In this document: piece by piece, positions 9,874-19,898 of the stretch
How positions within the stretch are numbered: position 1 is the stretch's first letter
How the letters are laid out: every line of letters starts with the position of its first letter
Assembly: GCA_020637365.1 (NCBI GenBank)
Contig: JACJWE010000002.1
Location: 930,001 to 994,000 of the forward strand
DNA length: 64,000 nt
Direction: 5' to 3'
Source: Acidimicrobiia bacterium
Lineage (GTDB): Bacteria; Actinomycetota; Acidimicrobiia; IMCC26256; JAGNEX01
The notes under the pieces: generated by a model
What the model saw: only the letters and a program-made list of their open reading frames with translations
The model's database searches: none
What the model was told of the DNA's origin: nothing
Made by a program: the position numbers and the translations under genes

Positions 9874-10737
9874 TTACGCGGCGGCTGGGGGTTCCAAGCG
9901 GGTCGTCGAACGAGTCGCCAGGACATAGCGACCCGCCCGAGGGCGTCGACGTGGCTCCGTGCGCGAGGTCGGGAGGCGGGTCTCGGGGTCGACGCCGTAG
10001 AGGGGCCAGGCGGCTGCCGAGGCTGCCGCCCGGTCGCGTGCACGAAACGCCGAGCGCAGCGCTTCCTGGGTTTTGTCGGAGACAGTTGTCGGGTCCGGGA
10101 CGTTGCGCATCCAACGATCGGCGCAGATGAAGGCGAGTCGCCCGTCGGAGGCAAGAAGCGAGAGACCTCGCTCGAAAAAGCCAACGAAAACATCGGCCCT
10201 CCCTCGCATGGTCGGAAGCCTTCGTCTGTAGGCGTTGCTGACCTCCCTGGGGACGTCCTCGAGTCGCAGGTACGGCGGGTTACCGACCACGAAGTCGGCC
10301 TCGAACCCCCGGTGGTCGGCGAGGAGGAAATCGTCAGTCAGGACCCACTGCCCGCACAGTCGCTCTGCGACATCCAAGGGCTCTCCAAGTTCGAGCAGCT
10401 TGTCCATGACAGCCTTGCGTGTGTGCTCGGCATTGTGTTCAAGCAGGTCGAAACCCCGGATTGCGTGGTCAAGGTCCCCGAGGCTGCGGCCAGCGTGCGA
10501 GCAGGACCGTGCCAGCCGTTCCACGATCGGGATCATGAAGGCGCCATGGCCACACGACGGCTCAACAATCACCGAAGCACCGAGATCCTCGTCAGCCCGA
10601 TACCCGACGATGTCAAGGATGAACTCAACGACCCATCGGCGGGTGAACACTTCTCCGTGCTCCCCACGAGGGTCAAGCGCCCAACTCGGCTTCTCCGCGG
10701 CTATATCCATCAACGTCAGCTGCGAAGCCCGGCTCAC
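9874..10737 (-). pseudogene. Truncated Eco57I-type adenine-specific DNA methyltransferase
   Basis: Starts at ATG 10737. Motif I-like VIVEPSCGHGAFMIPIVERL (AdoMet binding) lies near residue 57. FVVGNPPYLRLEDVPREV contains the catalytic NPPY motif IV near residue 150. Then come DVFVGFFERGLSLL and LAFICADRWMRN. After RWMRN, where the family normally continues for several hundred residues with target recognition, the sequence turns into Arg/Pro-rich non-family sequence and stops. It therefore lacks a target-recognition domain and any fused nuclease. It is likely a decayed type II or BREX-like restriction-modification remnant in a toxin-antitoxin-rich block. The last 75 residues are probably not meaningful. 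Confidence 0.65.
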
Positions 10738-10805
10738 TTGGCCTTCTCCGCCGAACCCAAACTACAGCGCTGTGATCCCATGCGCCCGGACGCTACTCAT
10801 CCGGT

Positions 10806-10979
10806 GTGACATCGGTCGGCGAGCACCCTACGAACTCGACGGGTCACGAGAACCAGCCGACACTCCTTTTCGTGGTCTATTGCGCCGGACCGCATTGCTA
10901 CGCGGCCGACAAGGCCGGAGCCCGGCTCGCCCGCTTGGGTCGACATGTCAAGAAGATGATCGGTGGCCAGATCGGTTGA
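10806..10979 (+). pseudogene. Rhodanese-domain C-terminal fragment
   Basis: The frame ending at the TGA of 10977-10979 reads TLLFVVYCAGPHCYAADKA, then ARLARLGRHVKKMIGG. This is the active-site loop (Cys in VVYCAGPHC) and following helix of a rhodanese-like sulfurtransferase. The N-terminal half and the last helix are missing. It is probably a gene remnant, though an upstream indel cannot be excluded. Confidence 0.5.
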
Positions 10980-11037
10980 CTCGACCAAGGTTTTGATCTG
11001 GTTGCGTCGTGACGGCTCGATCCGCAGGGATGGTTGA

Positions 11038-11400
11038 GTGAGCGCCGAACGGAAACAACAGATCACGTTGGGGAAGTTCCAAGCCGTCGATATGCATGTT
11101 GCCCGCATCATCGACGCCGAGGTGGCGCAAGGCACCCGGCACCCGGCGCGGGTGATGCGTTTGGACGTCGGCCTGTTGGGTGAACTGACGTCGGTGGGTC
11201 AATTCGCGCTGGTTCAAGCGGTCGACCTGGTCGGCCGCAATGTCGTGGTCTGTGTCAACCTCGGCACCCGCGAGATGGGACCGTACATCTCTGAAGCGCT
11301 GGTGCTGGGCGCACCGCACCCAGACAGCACGAATGAACAAGCGCAGGCGACGCCGCTGTACGTCGCCGACGCCGTGCGGCCCGGATCACCGATCTTTTAA
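11038..11400 (+). CDS. csaA: CsaA-like tRNA-binding protein
   Basis: GTG 11038 gives 120 residues, matching the CsaA length (about 110). This is an OB-fold tRNA-binding domain of the EMAP/Arc1p type: FQAVDMHVARIIDAE, LVGRNVVVCVNLGTREMGPY and SEALVLGAPHPD are the conserved blocks. CsaA homologues form homodimers that bind tRNA and have been linked to export chaperoning. The gene stands alone, with a rhodanese remnant before it and a diverged partial copy of its 3' end 3 kb upstream. Confidence 0.85.
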   Translation: MSAERKQQITLGKFQAVDMHVARIIDAEVAQGTRHPARVMRLDVGLLGELTSVGQFALVQAVDLVGRNVVVCVNLGTREMGPYISEALVLGAPHPDSTNEQAQATPLYVADAVRPGSPIF

Positions 11401-11481
11401 GACCTACTGCTGAGACATGCGGCCGTTGCTGGCGAGCGGGTTCGGACGGACGGGCCTGCCGCCTCGTCGCCCCGATGCCTC
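11390..11481 (+). repeat. Direct repeat copy 2, csaA 3' flank
   Basis: Partner of 8365-8455. It begins in the last codons of csaA and extends about 80 bases past its stop. No terminal inverted repeats or target duplications mark it as a mobile element. Confidence 0.7.
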
Positions 11482-11614
11482 TCGGGTTCCCGTCCTGTGA
11501 TCACCGAGCGGAGCGAAACGCTGTTCGAAATGCGCGATGAGTTTGAGGTCGTGCGGCGAACCAGCCGGCGACTGCAAAGCGAAGTTAATGCAATGGCAAA
11601 ACGCGCAGCATTTG

Positions 11615-11643
11615 TTGACAGATGCTGACGCGTACGTCACCAT
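11615..11643 (+). promoter_or_regulatory. Probable promoter of adhesin A2
   Basis: TTGACA at 11615-11620, a 17-base spacer, then CACCAT. The -35 is perfect and the -10 is weak. The predicted leader of about 135 bases contains the competing hairpins at 11725-11775. The rest of 11482-11783 holds nothing else I can support. Confidence 0.4.
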
Positions 11644-11724
11644 GCGCAAGTTCGACATCCCGAGTCGGACGCATAGGGACTGCGACAGGGTGCGGTCTCG
11701 TAGGGAACCAGGGGGGGACCAGCC

Positions 11725-11775
11725 AGAGGCTGTGCCCTAGGTTCGCCAGGGCTACAGCCTCTCCAAAGGGAGGCT
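11725..11775 (+). promoter_or_regulatory. Mutually exclusive hairpins covering the ribosome site of adhesin A2
   Basis: AGAGGCTGT (11725-11733) pairs perfectly with ACAGCCTCT (11754-11762), extended by GCCCT/AGGGC. The same AGCCTCTCC (11756-11764) can instead pair with GGGAGGCT (11768-11775). That 3' arm contains the GGGAGG ribosome site, nine bases before ATG 11784. One fold frees the ribosome site and the other hides it. The ligand or trigger, if any, is unknown. Confidence 0.45.
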
Positions 11776-11783
11776 TGTCCATC

Positions 11784-14700
11784 ATGAATACCCCCGTCGC
11801 CCGTGCGCATCGCTTCTCGGGCCTACTCGGCGTCCTAGCCATTCTCAGCGCCATCCTCATGGCACTACCCGTTACTCCAGCCGCGCCGCTACCTCGGCCC
11901 GAGGCGGTAACAGTTGGTCCAACGTCGGCGGCGTCGGACACCGTTCCCGATGGTGCTTGCTATGCAGCGATCAACGCTCGGAGTGCCCCAGCGACTGGCG
12001 GTTCCGATGGCACCGCGGGGAACCTCGGGACTAACGGGAACGGCGTCACCATCGACGCGGTGTTCCCAGTAGTGCCCGGCGAAAGCTACTCCATCTTCAC
12101 CGAGACTGGCGGGGCAGGTGACGCCTTTAATCGCGATGGTGACGGTGGCACGGGTGGCGAAGCAGTAGCCGTCGCTTTTGGTGGCGCGGTCCTGGTAGCG
12201 GCTGGCGGCGGTGGCGGTGCTGGTTCGTCGACCGGGTTGGCGAGCGGTAGAGGCGGCAACGGGGGCCATGCCGGAGTGCCCACGGGGTGGGGGTTTTTCC
12301 GGGAACTGCTGGGGGCAATGGCGTTTCTAACGGCTCAACTGAGCTCTTCCCGGGCGCAGCGACCGATCACGGAGGACAGGGTGGGTCTGCCAACGGCACC
12401 GCAGGGCGGGGGCGTTGGTGGACGGGAGCCCAGGCGGTGCTGGTTCTAGCGCGCGTCCGCGGGCTTGGGCCAAGGCGGGTTCGGCGGGGCCGGAGACAAT
12501 GGTGTTGTGACCGACGGGCCAAACGGTGGCGGTGGCGGTGCTGGTTACAACGTTGGTGCTGGTGGGGGCGGTGGCGGAAACAATAACGGCACTGGTGAGA
12601 ACCGCGGGGGCGGGGGTGGGGTGGCAACTCCTATGTAGATGCCAGCGCTAACTCAGTGGCCGCACCCTGCACCTGATTAATGCAGTCGCAAATCCACCCG
12701 GTGGAAGCAACGATTCCGCGCAAGCATCAATCGAGTGGGTGATGTGCAGGTATGACCTGCAAGTGACCAAGACCCCCGTCGCGACACCGATCACCGAAGG
12801 GGCAAGTGCAGAGTGGACGGTGTCGGTCCAGAACAATGGCCCTGACGACATGTCGACGAACACCGCCGGTGCGACAGCGACAAATTCGGACACGGTGGTC
12901 ATAACCGACAACCCGAGCTTTACCTACACGCTGCTTGATGTTCCCGGCAACTGCTCGACCTCACCGGGCAATCAGTTCCCTGTCACCTGTTGGGATATCC
13001 CTGCAGGAGACTTCATCTCGCTAACAGTGCGTCACGCAAATGCGCAGGTCTCCGAAAGTCCGCTCCAAAACACGGCAACGATCGACCCTCAGCGAGACGC
13101 GGATATCGGATTCGTTGGCGACATCGTGGGCAACAACGAGGACAACACTGGCAATGACATCGTCGTCCAGGCGGCGGTGGAGTACTCGACGATCGACATT
13201 GCAAAGACCGTTGACGGCGACGACGGCACCCCAGATGCGACGGATCTGGGGGTTGGGACTTTACGATCACACCGAACCCTGCCAACGCACTCTGCTCGAA
13301 CGATCAGGTCTTCACTGCAAGTGACGGCACGGTGTCGCATGAAGTCATTGCTCGCGAGTGACGGCACCCAATGCTCGTACACGGTCACTGAGACGCAAGT
13401 GAATGGCTACACAGTTAGCCCCGCATCCGGGTCTATTGACGTAACCTTCACCGATACGGATCCGTCGCTAACTGTTGCCAACTGGGTCCCCAACCCAACG
13501 ACTCTCGCGTTTAACAATGCGAAAGACCTGGCGCCGAAATACGGCACCATTCAGGTCCGCAAAACGGTCGTGACTGGTGACACGCCGCCGGTAACGATCT
13601 TGCCGGGTGGAACCGCCAACAATGCCCTCGCTGGTTGGGAGTTCACACTTGAGTTGGCAAGCGGTCCCGCCGGCGAATGCTCGCCAACGCTGACGGGCTA
13701 CACCAGCAACACCGGCTTGCTCACATTTGACGTCGTCGAGACAACCGGCGGCCCGGTGAACGATCTGAACACGAACCAAGAATGCGCCTACACCGTTTCG
13801 GAGACCGTCCAGAACGGGTACACGATCACGACCTCGCCCGCAGGGAGCAATCAACCCGGTGGCAAACAGTGTTGTGTCAGCCGAATTCACCAACACAGCC
13901 ACCCCGGGGGTCACGTTCACCAACGTCACGATCAAAAGACGTTGTACGGGGACGATGGGTTGCTCGTCACGGCGCCTGACCTCGACCTGTCTGGGTGGAG
14001 CTTTGACATCACATCAGCAACGTCGGGATGCTCTGGCTCGGGTGGTGCGCCGCTTTCCGCCGAGACGGGCACGAACGGTGAGGTAGTGGTCCAGGTCGTG
14101 GACGCCATCGCCGGTGGGACGCAATGTGACGACTACGAAATCACGGAGACCGGTGGGAGCGCCGGGCCATACACCCAGACGACTCCGGCGAGCGGCCTGC
14201 CGTTGACGGGACAAAACCCAGCCGCTGACGGGTCGACGGAGTTCGCTTTCGTGAACCGCCTCGATGTGGCGCCCGTCTACGGTGACCTTCAGATCATCAA
14301 GAAGCTGAAGGACCAAAACGGCAATGACATCACCAACCCGGATCCGACGCTTCTTGCCAACTGGAAGTTCAACGTCACATCGAACAACACGGGCCTTTGT
14401 CCTTCGCCCACCGACGGGCCGTTCCTGACCGACCTGTACGGCAAGGTCAACGTCCCTGTGCTCGACAAGACAGGTGGTGTCTACAACGGCCTCACGACCG
14501 GCACCCAATGCCAGTACACCATCACTGAGGTTCAACAGGCTGGTTACGACGTCGTCTCGCCTGCAGGCGGCGTCCAGAACCCGGCCACGGTCACCGGTGG
14601 CCCCTACACCTTCGTCAACCAGCAGTGGGACGGGGTCGTGATGGGCGCGATCACGGTCAACAAGACTGTGATCGACGCTGGCAACAACACGATCAGCCCC

Positions 14701-17700
14701 GGCTCTGCCAACCTGGCGCTGTTGGACTGGGAGTTCACAGCTACCTCGACCTCGGAACCGAGCTGTAGCACAGCTGTCGCGGCTACTACAGATGTCCAGG
14801 GGCACGCAACGATCAACGTGGTGGCCTACACCGGCGGGAACAATCCGGCCGACTGCACGTACACGGTGACTGAGACCGCTGGTCCTGCGCCCAATGGACT
14901 CACGGGATACACGACGACCTACAGCCAGGATCCGGCGACGTTTGCCTTGTCGGAGGGAACGCCTACAGGGACCCTGGCGGTCGAGAACAAAGCGGACGCG
15001 GTGACGTATGCCGACCTGACGATCAACAAGACGGCGACCGACGGGTTCGACAGTTCCGATCTGCCCGACGACGATGACGGCTGGGTGTTCCTCATCACGA
15101 GCACCCAAACTGGCTGCACCGCTGGGCCAACCGTCGCAGTGTCCGATGCGAACGGTGAAGCCTCCGTCAACCTGATCGAAACCACCGACGGCACCATGGC
15201 ATGCAACTACACCGTGTCTGAAATCGAACAAGACGGCTGGATGGTCGACGCCAACGACCAGTCCGTCGACCTCGCCGCTCAGCCAACCGTGGCGTTTGAA
15301 AACACCCTGACCGCAGTCAATCGACCACCGGTAGCAGAGAACGACACCGCCACGACGTCAACAAATACGGAGGTGACCACAACCGTCACGGCCAACGACA
15401 GCGATCCCGACAACGACACTCCGCTGACGGTCACAACTGCCACGAGTACAAGCGCCGAAGGAGGGGCCGTTTCGTGTTCGGGAACGACCTGCACCTACAC
15501 GCCGCCACCGACCGACTTTGTCGGAACGGATACCTATACCTATGAAGTGTGTGACCCCGACGGGCTGTGTGACACGGCGACGGTCACCGTTATTGTGACG
15601 CAGAGCAACGTCGACACTGATGGTGACGGTGTGCCCGACTGGGTCGAAGTCATTATGGGCACCGATCCCGACGACCTGAATGATGTCGATCTGTCGACGG
15701 ACACCGATGGTGGCGGCACCCCCGACTGGATCGAGATCATGCTCGGTCTGGACGTGGATAACCCTGGTGATGATCCGTTTGACCCTGCCGCTGTAGCGGG
15801 GACCGACACTGATGGCGATGGTGTGCCTGACTGGGTCGAAGAGGTCATGGGAACTGACCCCGATGACCCGAACTCGGTCGATCTCAGCACCGACACTGAC
15901 GAGGGCGGTACTCCCGACTGGATCGAGATCATGCTCGGCCTTGATGTCGACGACCCGGCGGACGATCCGTACGACCTCAGCGCTGTCTCGGGTACCGACA
16001 CCGATGGCGATGGTGTGCCTGACTGGGTGGAGGTCATCATGGGCACCGACCCAGATGATCCCGATTCTGTCGACCTGACTACAGACACCGACAACGGTGG
16101 CACGCCTGACTGGATCGAGATCATGTTGGGCACGAGCACGACCGACCCGGCAGATGACCCGATTGATCTTGGGTCGACGGCAAACACCGACACCGATGGT
16201 GACGGTGTACCCGATTGGGTTGAGGTCATCATGGGCACCGACCCAGATGATCCCGATTCTGTCGACCTGACTACCGACACCGACAACGGTGGCACGCCTG
16301 ACTGGATCGAGATTGCCTTGGGTCTCGATATTGATGACCCGACAGACGATCCGTTCAACCTTGGTGACGTGGCAGGCACCGACACCGACGGTGACGGTGT
16401 GCCTGACTGGGTTGAGATCATCATGGGTACCGACCCTGAAGATGCCAGTGACGTCGACCTCAGCACCGACACCGATGGGGGTACGCCCGACTGGATCGAG
16501 ATCCTGATGGGGCTCGACATCGACGACCCAGCGGATGACCCGTTCGATCTCAGCGACATCGCAGGTGTCGATACCGATGGTGACGGTGTGCCCGACTGGG
16601 TTGAGATCATCATGGGTACCGACCCTTCTGACCCCAACGATGTCGACACGACCACTGATACCGACGGTGGTGGTACGCCTGACTGGATCGAGGTGATGCT
16701 GGGGTTGGACATTGACGATCCGACTGACGACATCACGATCGGCAGCAGCGTCGATACCGATGGTGATGGTGTGCCCGATTGGGTTGAGATCATCATGGGC
16801 ACCGACCCGACAGATCCTGACGACTACGACACCAGCACTGACACTGATGGTGGCGGCACGCCTGACTGGATCGAGATCGCCCTCGGCCTCGACATCGACG
16901 ATCCCTCCGACGACATTGCGACCGGCGGGTCCATCGATACCGATGGTGATGGCGTTCCCGACTGGGTCGAAGTCGTCATGGGTACCGACCCGACCGACCC
17001 CAACGACGCTGATACGACCACCGATACTGATGGTGGTGGCACGCCTGACTGGATCGAGATCGCTCTCGGCTTGGACATCAACGATCCGTCCGATGACGAC
17101 ACCGTTGTCGGGTCGGGCGTTGACCCGAACGCCACGCTTGGTTGTGGGTTCAAGGTCGTCGGCAGCAACGTGGTCGAACCAGGTTCTGTAGTGGCGATTT
17201 CGGCGCCGGGCTACATGCCTGGGACCCCGATCGTCATCCAGATCAACCCGATCCTGGCGTCAGCAATCGTCCCGGCGAGTGGTACCTACCTGACGACTGT
17301 GGTGATCCCCGAGCTAGCGGCTGGCTCATACCAGCTCTCGGCAACGGGCACCGGGTCTGATGGTGGGGCCAGAGTGTTGACCTGCCCAGTCGTGCACATC
17401 GGCCAAGCAGGTACCGGAGCGACCACCGCTGGTAACACGACCGGCGGCGCGACGACTGCTGGCAACACGACCGGGTCTTCAACCAATGGCGGGGCGACCA
17501 ACGGCGCCACCACCAACGGTGGAACCGGCGGTGGAATCGGCGGCAACACCAACGGTCGGACGACCGGCGGTGCTACGGGGGTTGGCGGCACCACTGGTGC
17601 TGGCACAACGAGCGGGAGCGCCACAGGCGGAACAACCGCTGGCTCCACAGGAGCCAGTTCGACCGGAGGCACCACGACCGCTGGCTCCACAGCGGGGCGC

Positions 17701-17880
17701 ACGACATCGGGCTCAACAACCGGCACGTCTGGATCCACGACGTCTGGTTCAACGAGGCGGGCGGTGGCCTTCACCGGGTCTGACCCGCTGCCACTGGCAC
17801 TGTTTGGCGCTGGGCTTCTGCTCGTCGGTTTGAACATCGCCGGTGTCGTCCGACGACGTCGAAACGTCAACCAGCGGTAG
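11784..17880 (+). CDS. Giant wall-anchored adhesin A2 (Gly-rich, DUF11-like, SpaA repeats, cadherin-like, TSP3 repeats, VAFTG sorting signal), frameshifted
   Basis: Starts at ATG 11784 with a signal peptide (LLGVLAILSAILMALPVTPAA). Order of modules: glycine-rich domain (to about 12650); DUF11-like domain starting CRYDLQVTKTPV; about six SpaA/Cna-B-like repeats (13180-15300) with YTVTE motifs; a cadherin/Big_9-like domain (NRPPVAENDTATTS, near 15320-15600). Eight tandem 62-64-residue TSP3/EF-hand-like units follow (DTDGDGVPDWVEVIMGTDP, 15610-17110), likely binding Ca2+. Then comes a Cys-bounded domain (LGCGFKVVG to RVLTCPVV), a Thr/Gly/Ser linker, and the sorting signal VAFTGSDPLPLAL with one TM helix and the tail RRRRNVNQR. 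The frame is lost between about 12280 and 12740. Two compensating shift pairs occur near 13255-13350 and 13860-13960. The stretch from 12739 to the end is otherwise open. Confidence 0.8.
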
Positions 17881-17897
17881 TTGGGGGTTATGACGTA

Positions 17898-17930
17898 GCA
17901 GCGGGTGTGCGTTCTTGCGCCGCCCGCTGC
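17898..17930 (+). terminator. Hairpin after adhesin A2
   Basis: GCAGCGGG (17898-17905) pairs with CCCGCTGC (17923-17930), 18 bases after the stop. There is no T-run, as is common for GC-rich actinobacterial terminators. Confidence 0.45.
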
Positions 17931-18070
17931 AACGCGTCCCATAGGTTGTGGTGTTAGCGACGGTTCGGGCAGCGGACCCGTCGGATCGGTGGACGACTTC
18001 ACTGTTCTGTCGCCCGTACTTCGACTCGTGGAACGAGCTGATCCATGAAGCTCATTGAAGGAGCAGAGGC

Positions 18071-18547
18071 ATGAAGCCCGCGTTTTCCACCCTGCCAAGC
18101 GGACATCGACGCTGGTCTCCGGTCGCGCGGCTCGTCCTCTGCGCGGCCCTGGCCTATGGCGTGGTCAGCTGTTCCGACGACTCGGACTCAACCGTCACCG
18201 ACACCAGCACAACGGTGCTGACGGCGTTGTCCAAAGGCTTGGCGCAGACGCCAGCCGAACAACAGGCCGCTGTCGAACAGCAAGCATCCGAACAGCGCCG
18301 CATCAATGCAATCACCACCGACCTCACGGCGATGCAGACCGAATGCGACGCTGGCGACCAAACACGTTGCGCCGATTTCGACAAGATCCTCGGCCAAGTG
18401 TGCGACGAACCCAGCTTGGTCTCGGTCTGCGCCGACTTCGGCGGGGAGTCGAGCACCGCACCCTCATCCACCGCGGCCAGCACCGGCAGAACGGCACCGC
18501 CCGAAGTCACTGGCTCATCGACGACCGTGACGACGACCGCCAGCTGA
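18071..18547 (+). CDS. Small putative lipoprotein of unknown function
   Basis: Starts at ATG 18071 after AAGGAGCAGAGG. A basic N-region, a hydrophobic stretch and the lipobox YGVVSC (Cys near residue 34) indicate a lipid-anchored exported protein. The middle (residues 60-125) contains four cysteines in AMQTECDAGDQTRCADFD, VCDEPS and SVCADFGG, probably two disulfides. The C-terminus is a Ser/Thr-rich tail. I recognise no family. Confidence 0.65.
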   Translation: MKPAFSTLPSGHRRWSPVARLVLCAALAYGVVSCSDDSDSTVTDTSTTVLTALSKGLAQTPAEQQAAVEQQASEQRRINAITTDLTAMQTECDAGDQTRCADFDKILGQVCDEPSLVSVCADFGGESSTAPSSTAASTGRTAPPEVTGSSTTVTTTAS

Positions 18548-18698
18548 ACGCCGCGACGTGGGGCGACTCGCAAACGCAGCAGATCAGGAACGGCGACTGA
18601 TGGCTCGGGCAGAGGTTTGCAGTGTCGACGCCTATCGGCTCCGGCAGTTGGCCGGAACGACAAGGCGCGAGCTGGTTGACGCTTTGTAAGCTGCACGC

Positions 18699-18941
18699 AT
18701 GTCCAAAACCGGAGATCTGAAAGTGTCCTCTCGCGGTCAGATGAGTCTACCTGCGAGCGCCCGCAGACGATGGGGCCTTGACGAAGGTGGCGACGTTGGC
18801 TACCTCGATCTCGGGGACGCCGTCTTGCTGGTTCGTGGCGGTATCAGCGAGCTACGGACTGCCCTGTTGAACTCGGTGAACGACGCCGATTGGGCCGATG
18901 CTCGCGCTGGCTTTGGGGACGACGACCTGGCAACTCAGTGA
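18699..18941 (+). CDS. AbrB/MazE-like antitoxin
   Basis: The protein has 80 residues. KVSSRGQMSLPASARRRWGL is the swapped-hairpin AbrB DNA-binding fold, followed by GGDVGYLDLGDAVLLV. The C-terminus, ending in WADARAGFGDDDLATQ, is the presumed toxin-wrapping segment. The stop overlaps the GTG start of the next gene. Confidence 0.75.
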   Translation: MSKTGDLKVSSRGQMSLPASARRRWGLDEGGDVGYLDLGDAVLLVRGGISELRTALLNSVNDADWADARAGFGDDDLATQ

Positions 18942-19354
18942 TTCAACTCATCGATGATCGCTTGCTTGGGGCGGTGTTGCTTGGAGAACCACCGCCCCAA
19001 CCAGATGCGGAAGTATTTACGACCGGCTACTGGTATGTCCGGCTGTGTCAAGCGGTTCTGAATGCGTCGGATCGCCCAGGTGCCTTGTCTGGACCGTTCC
19101 TCGATCTTCCGGAATCGACCAGGCAGCGGGCCGTCGGCGCGCTCCTCCAGCTGCCTGACGACATCGGATTGGTCAGCCTGCGTGACCTCGCGCCAACGAC
19201 TGCCAGCCTGCGCGCCCGCCATCGACTCAACATCCTCAGCATCGAAGCCGTGGCTGCGGCAACTCATCTCCAAGCATGCGTCTACCTGTCCACGACATCT
19301 CCCCGGCTTGAGGCAGCTCTCGAGAGCGAAGGATGTCAATACGTCGTCGTCTGA
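18938..19354 (+). CDS. PIN-like toxin paired with the AbrB antitoxin
   Basis: GTG 18938 overlaps the antitoxin stop (GTGA), giving 138 residues. The start VIQLIDDRLLGAVLLG has the position of the first PIN aspartate. The end LSIEAVAAATHLQACVYLST and LEAALESEGCQYVVV resembles the last PIN helices and strand. Middle acidic residues are not clearly in the canonical places, so RNase activity is inferred from gene pairing and overall pattern. Confidence 0.6.
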   Translation: MIQLIDDRLLGAVLLGEPPPQPDAEVFTTGYWYVRLCQAVLNASDRPGALSGPFLDLPESTRQRAVGALLQLPDDIGLVSLRDLAPTTASLRARHRLNILSIEAVAAATHLQACVYLSTTSPRLEAALESEGCQYVVV

Positions 19355-19531
19355 GCGACGGAATCGCTCAACGGGAGCCGCGAGGAAGGTTCCATCACAC
19401 GACACCCTTGACACCGCAACTGCGTTTGCAACTGTGGAAGGCGACGATCAAGAGATGGTGACGGGATTCCGAAGAGGTCGAGATCCCTATCTGCCGCGCA
19501 CCCACATGCGCCGAGTGCACCGAACACACCG

Positions 19532-19654
19532 ATGGGGATGGTGGTGGCGGCTACGGGTAACAGCCCATTCGCGCTCGGGGCGGTGGGTGTCGGTCTGCTT
19601 CTGCTTGGAGCGTTGTTGCTCGGTCTGGCTCGAAAGCGTCGAGCTTTCGATTGA
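19532..19654 (+). pseudogene. Orphan wall-sorting signal fragment
   Basis: A 40-residue frame reads VVAATGNSPFALGAVGVG, then a Leu-rich membrane span, then LARKRRAFD and a stop. This is the layout of the adhesin C-termini (xAxTG, TM, basic tail) without a secreted body. The upstream in-frame sequence is Pro/Ala/Ser-rich. It looks like the end of a lost or frameshift-destroyed surface protein. The remaining part of 19355-19731 shows nothing else. Confidence 0.4.
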
Positions 19655-19728
19655 CGATCCGGGTGCGGCGGTTCTGGAGGTTTCAATCGGAGGTTGGTTA
19701 GGTCGCTTAAGGTTCGTGGAGTGTTTTG

Positions 19729-19757
19729 TTGACACACTCCGCAATTTTGACCAACAT
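19729..19757 (+). promoter_or_regulatory. Probable promoter of adhesin A3
   Basis: TTGACA at 19729-19734, a 17-base spacer, then CAACAT. The -35 sits in TTGTTGACA, as in the A2 promoter. The predicted leader is about 135 bases. Confidence 0.45.
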
Positions 19758-19898
19758 CCCCTCAAGGCGTTTCATGTTTGCGACTTGGGGGGTCGGGAAC
19801 TGAAATGCCGATTGGCGACCGGGCTGGCGTTTTCGGCCCACAACGAACGACGGCGACCGTTCAGGGCGGCTCCGTCCAACTGGGAGGAGGCATAGCTG

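Noticed and set aside
8365..11481. Direct repeats as ends of an insertion sequence or integrative element
   Set aside because: No transposase or integrase, no terminal inverted repeats and no target-site duplication between or beside the copies.
14014..15231. Antisense open frame of 405 residues opposite the SpaA repeats of A2
   Set aside because: The sense strand has clear YTVTE modules. The antisense product is Arg/Val-rich without any domain.
15540..16802. Long antisense open frame (420 residues, Ser/Pro/Thr/Ile repeats) opposite the TSP3 array of A2
   Set aside because: It exists only because the GC-rich Asp/Gly codon repeat keeps the complementary frame free of stops. No ribosome site or family resemblance.
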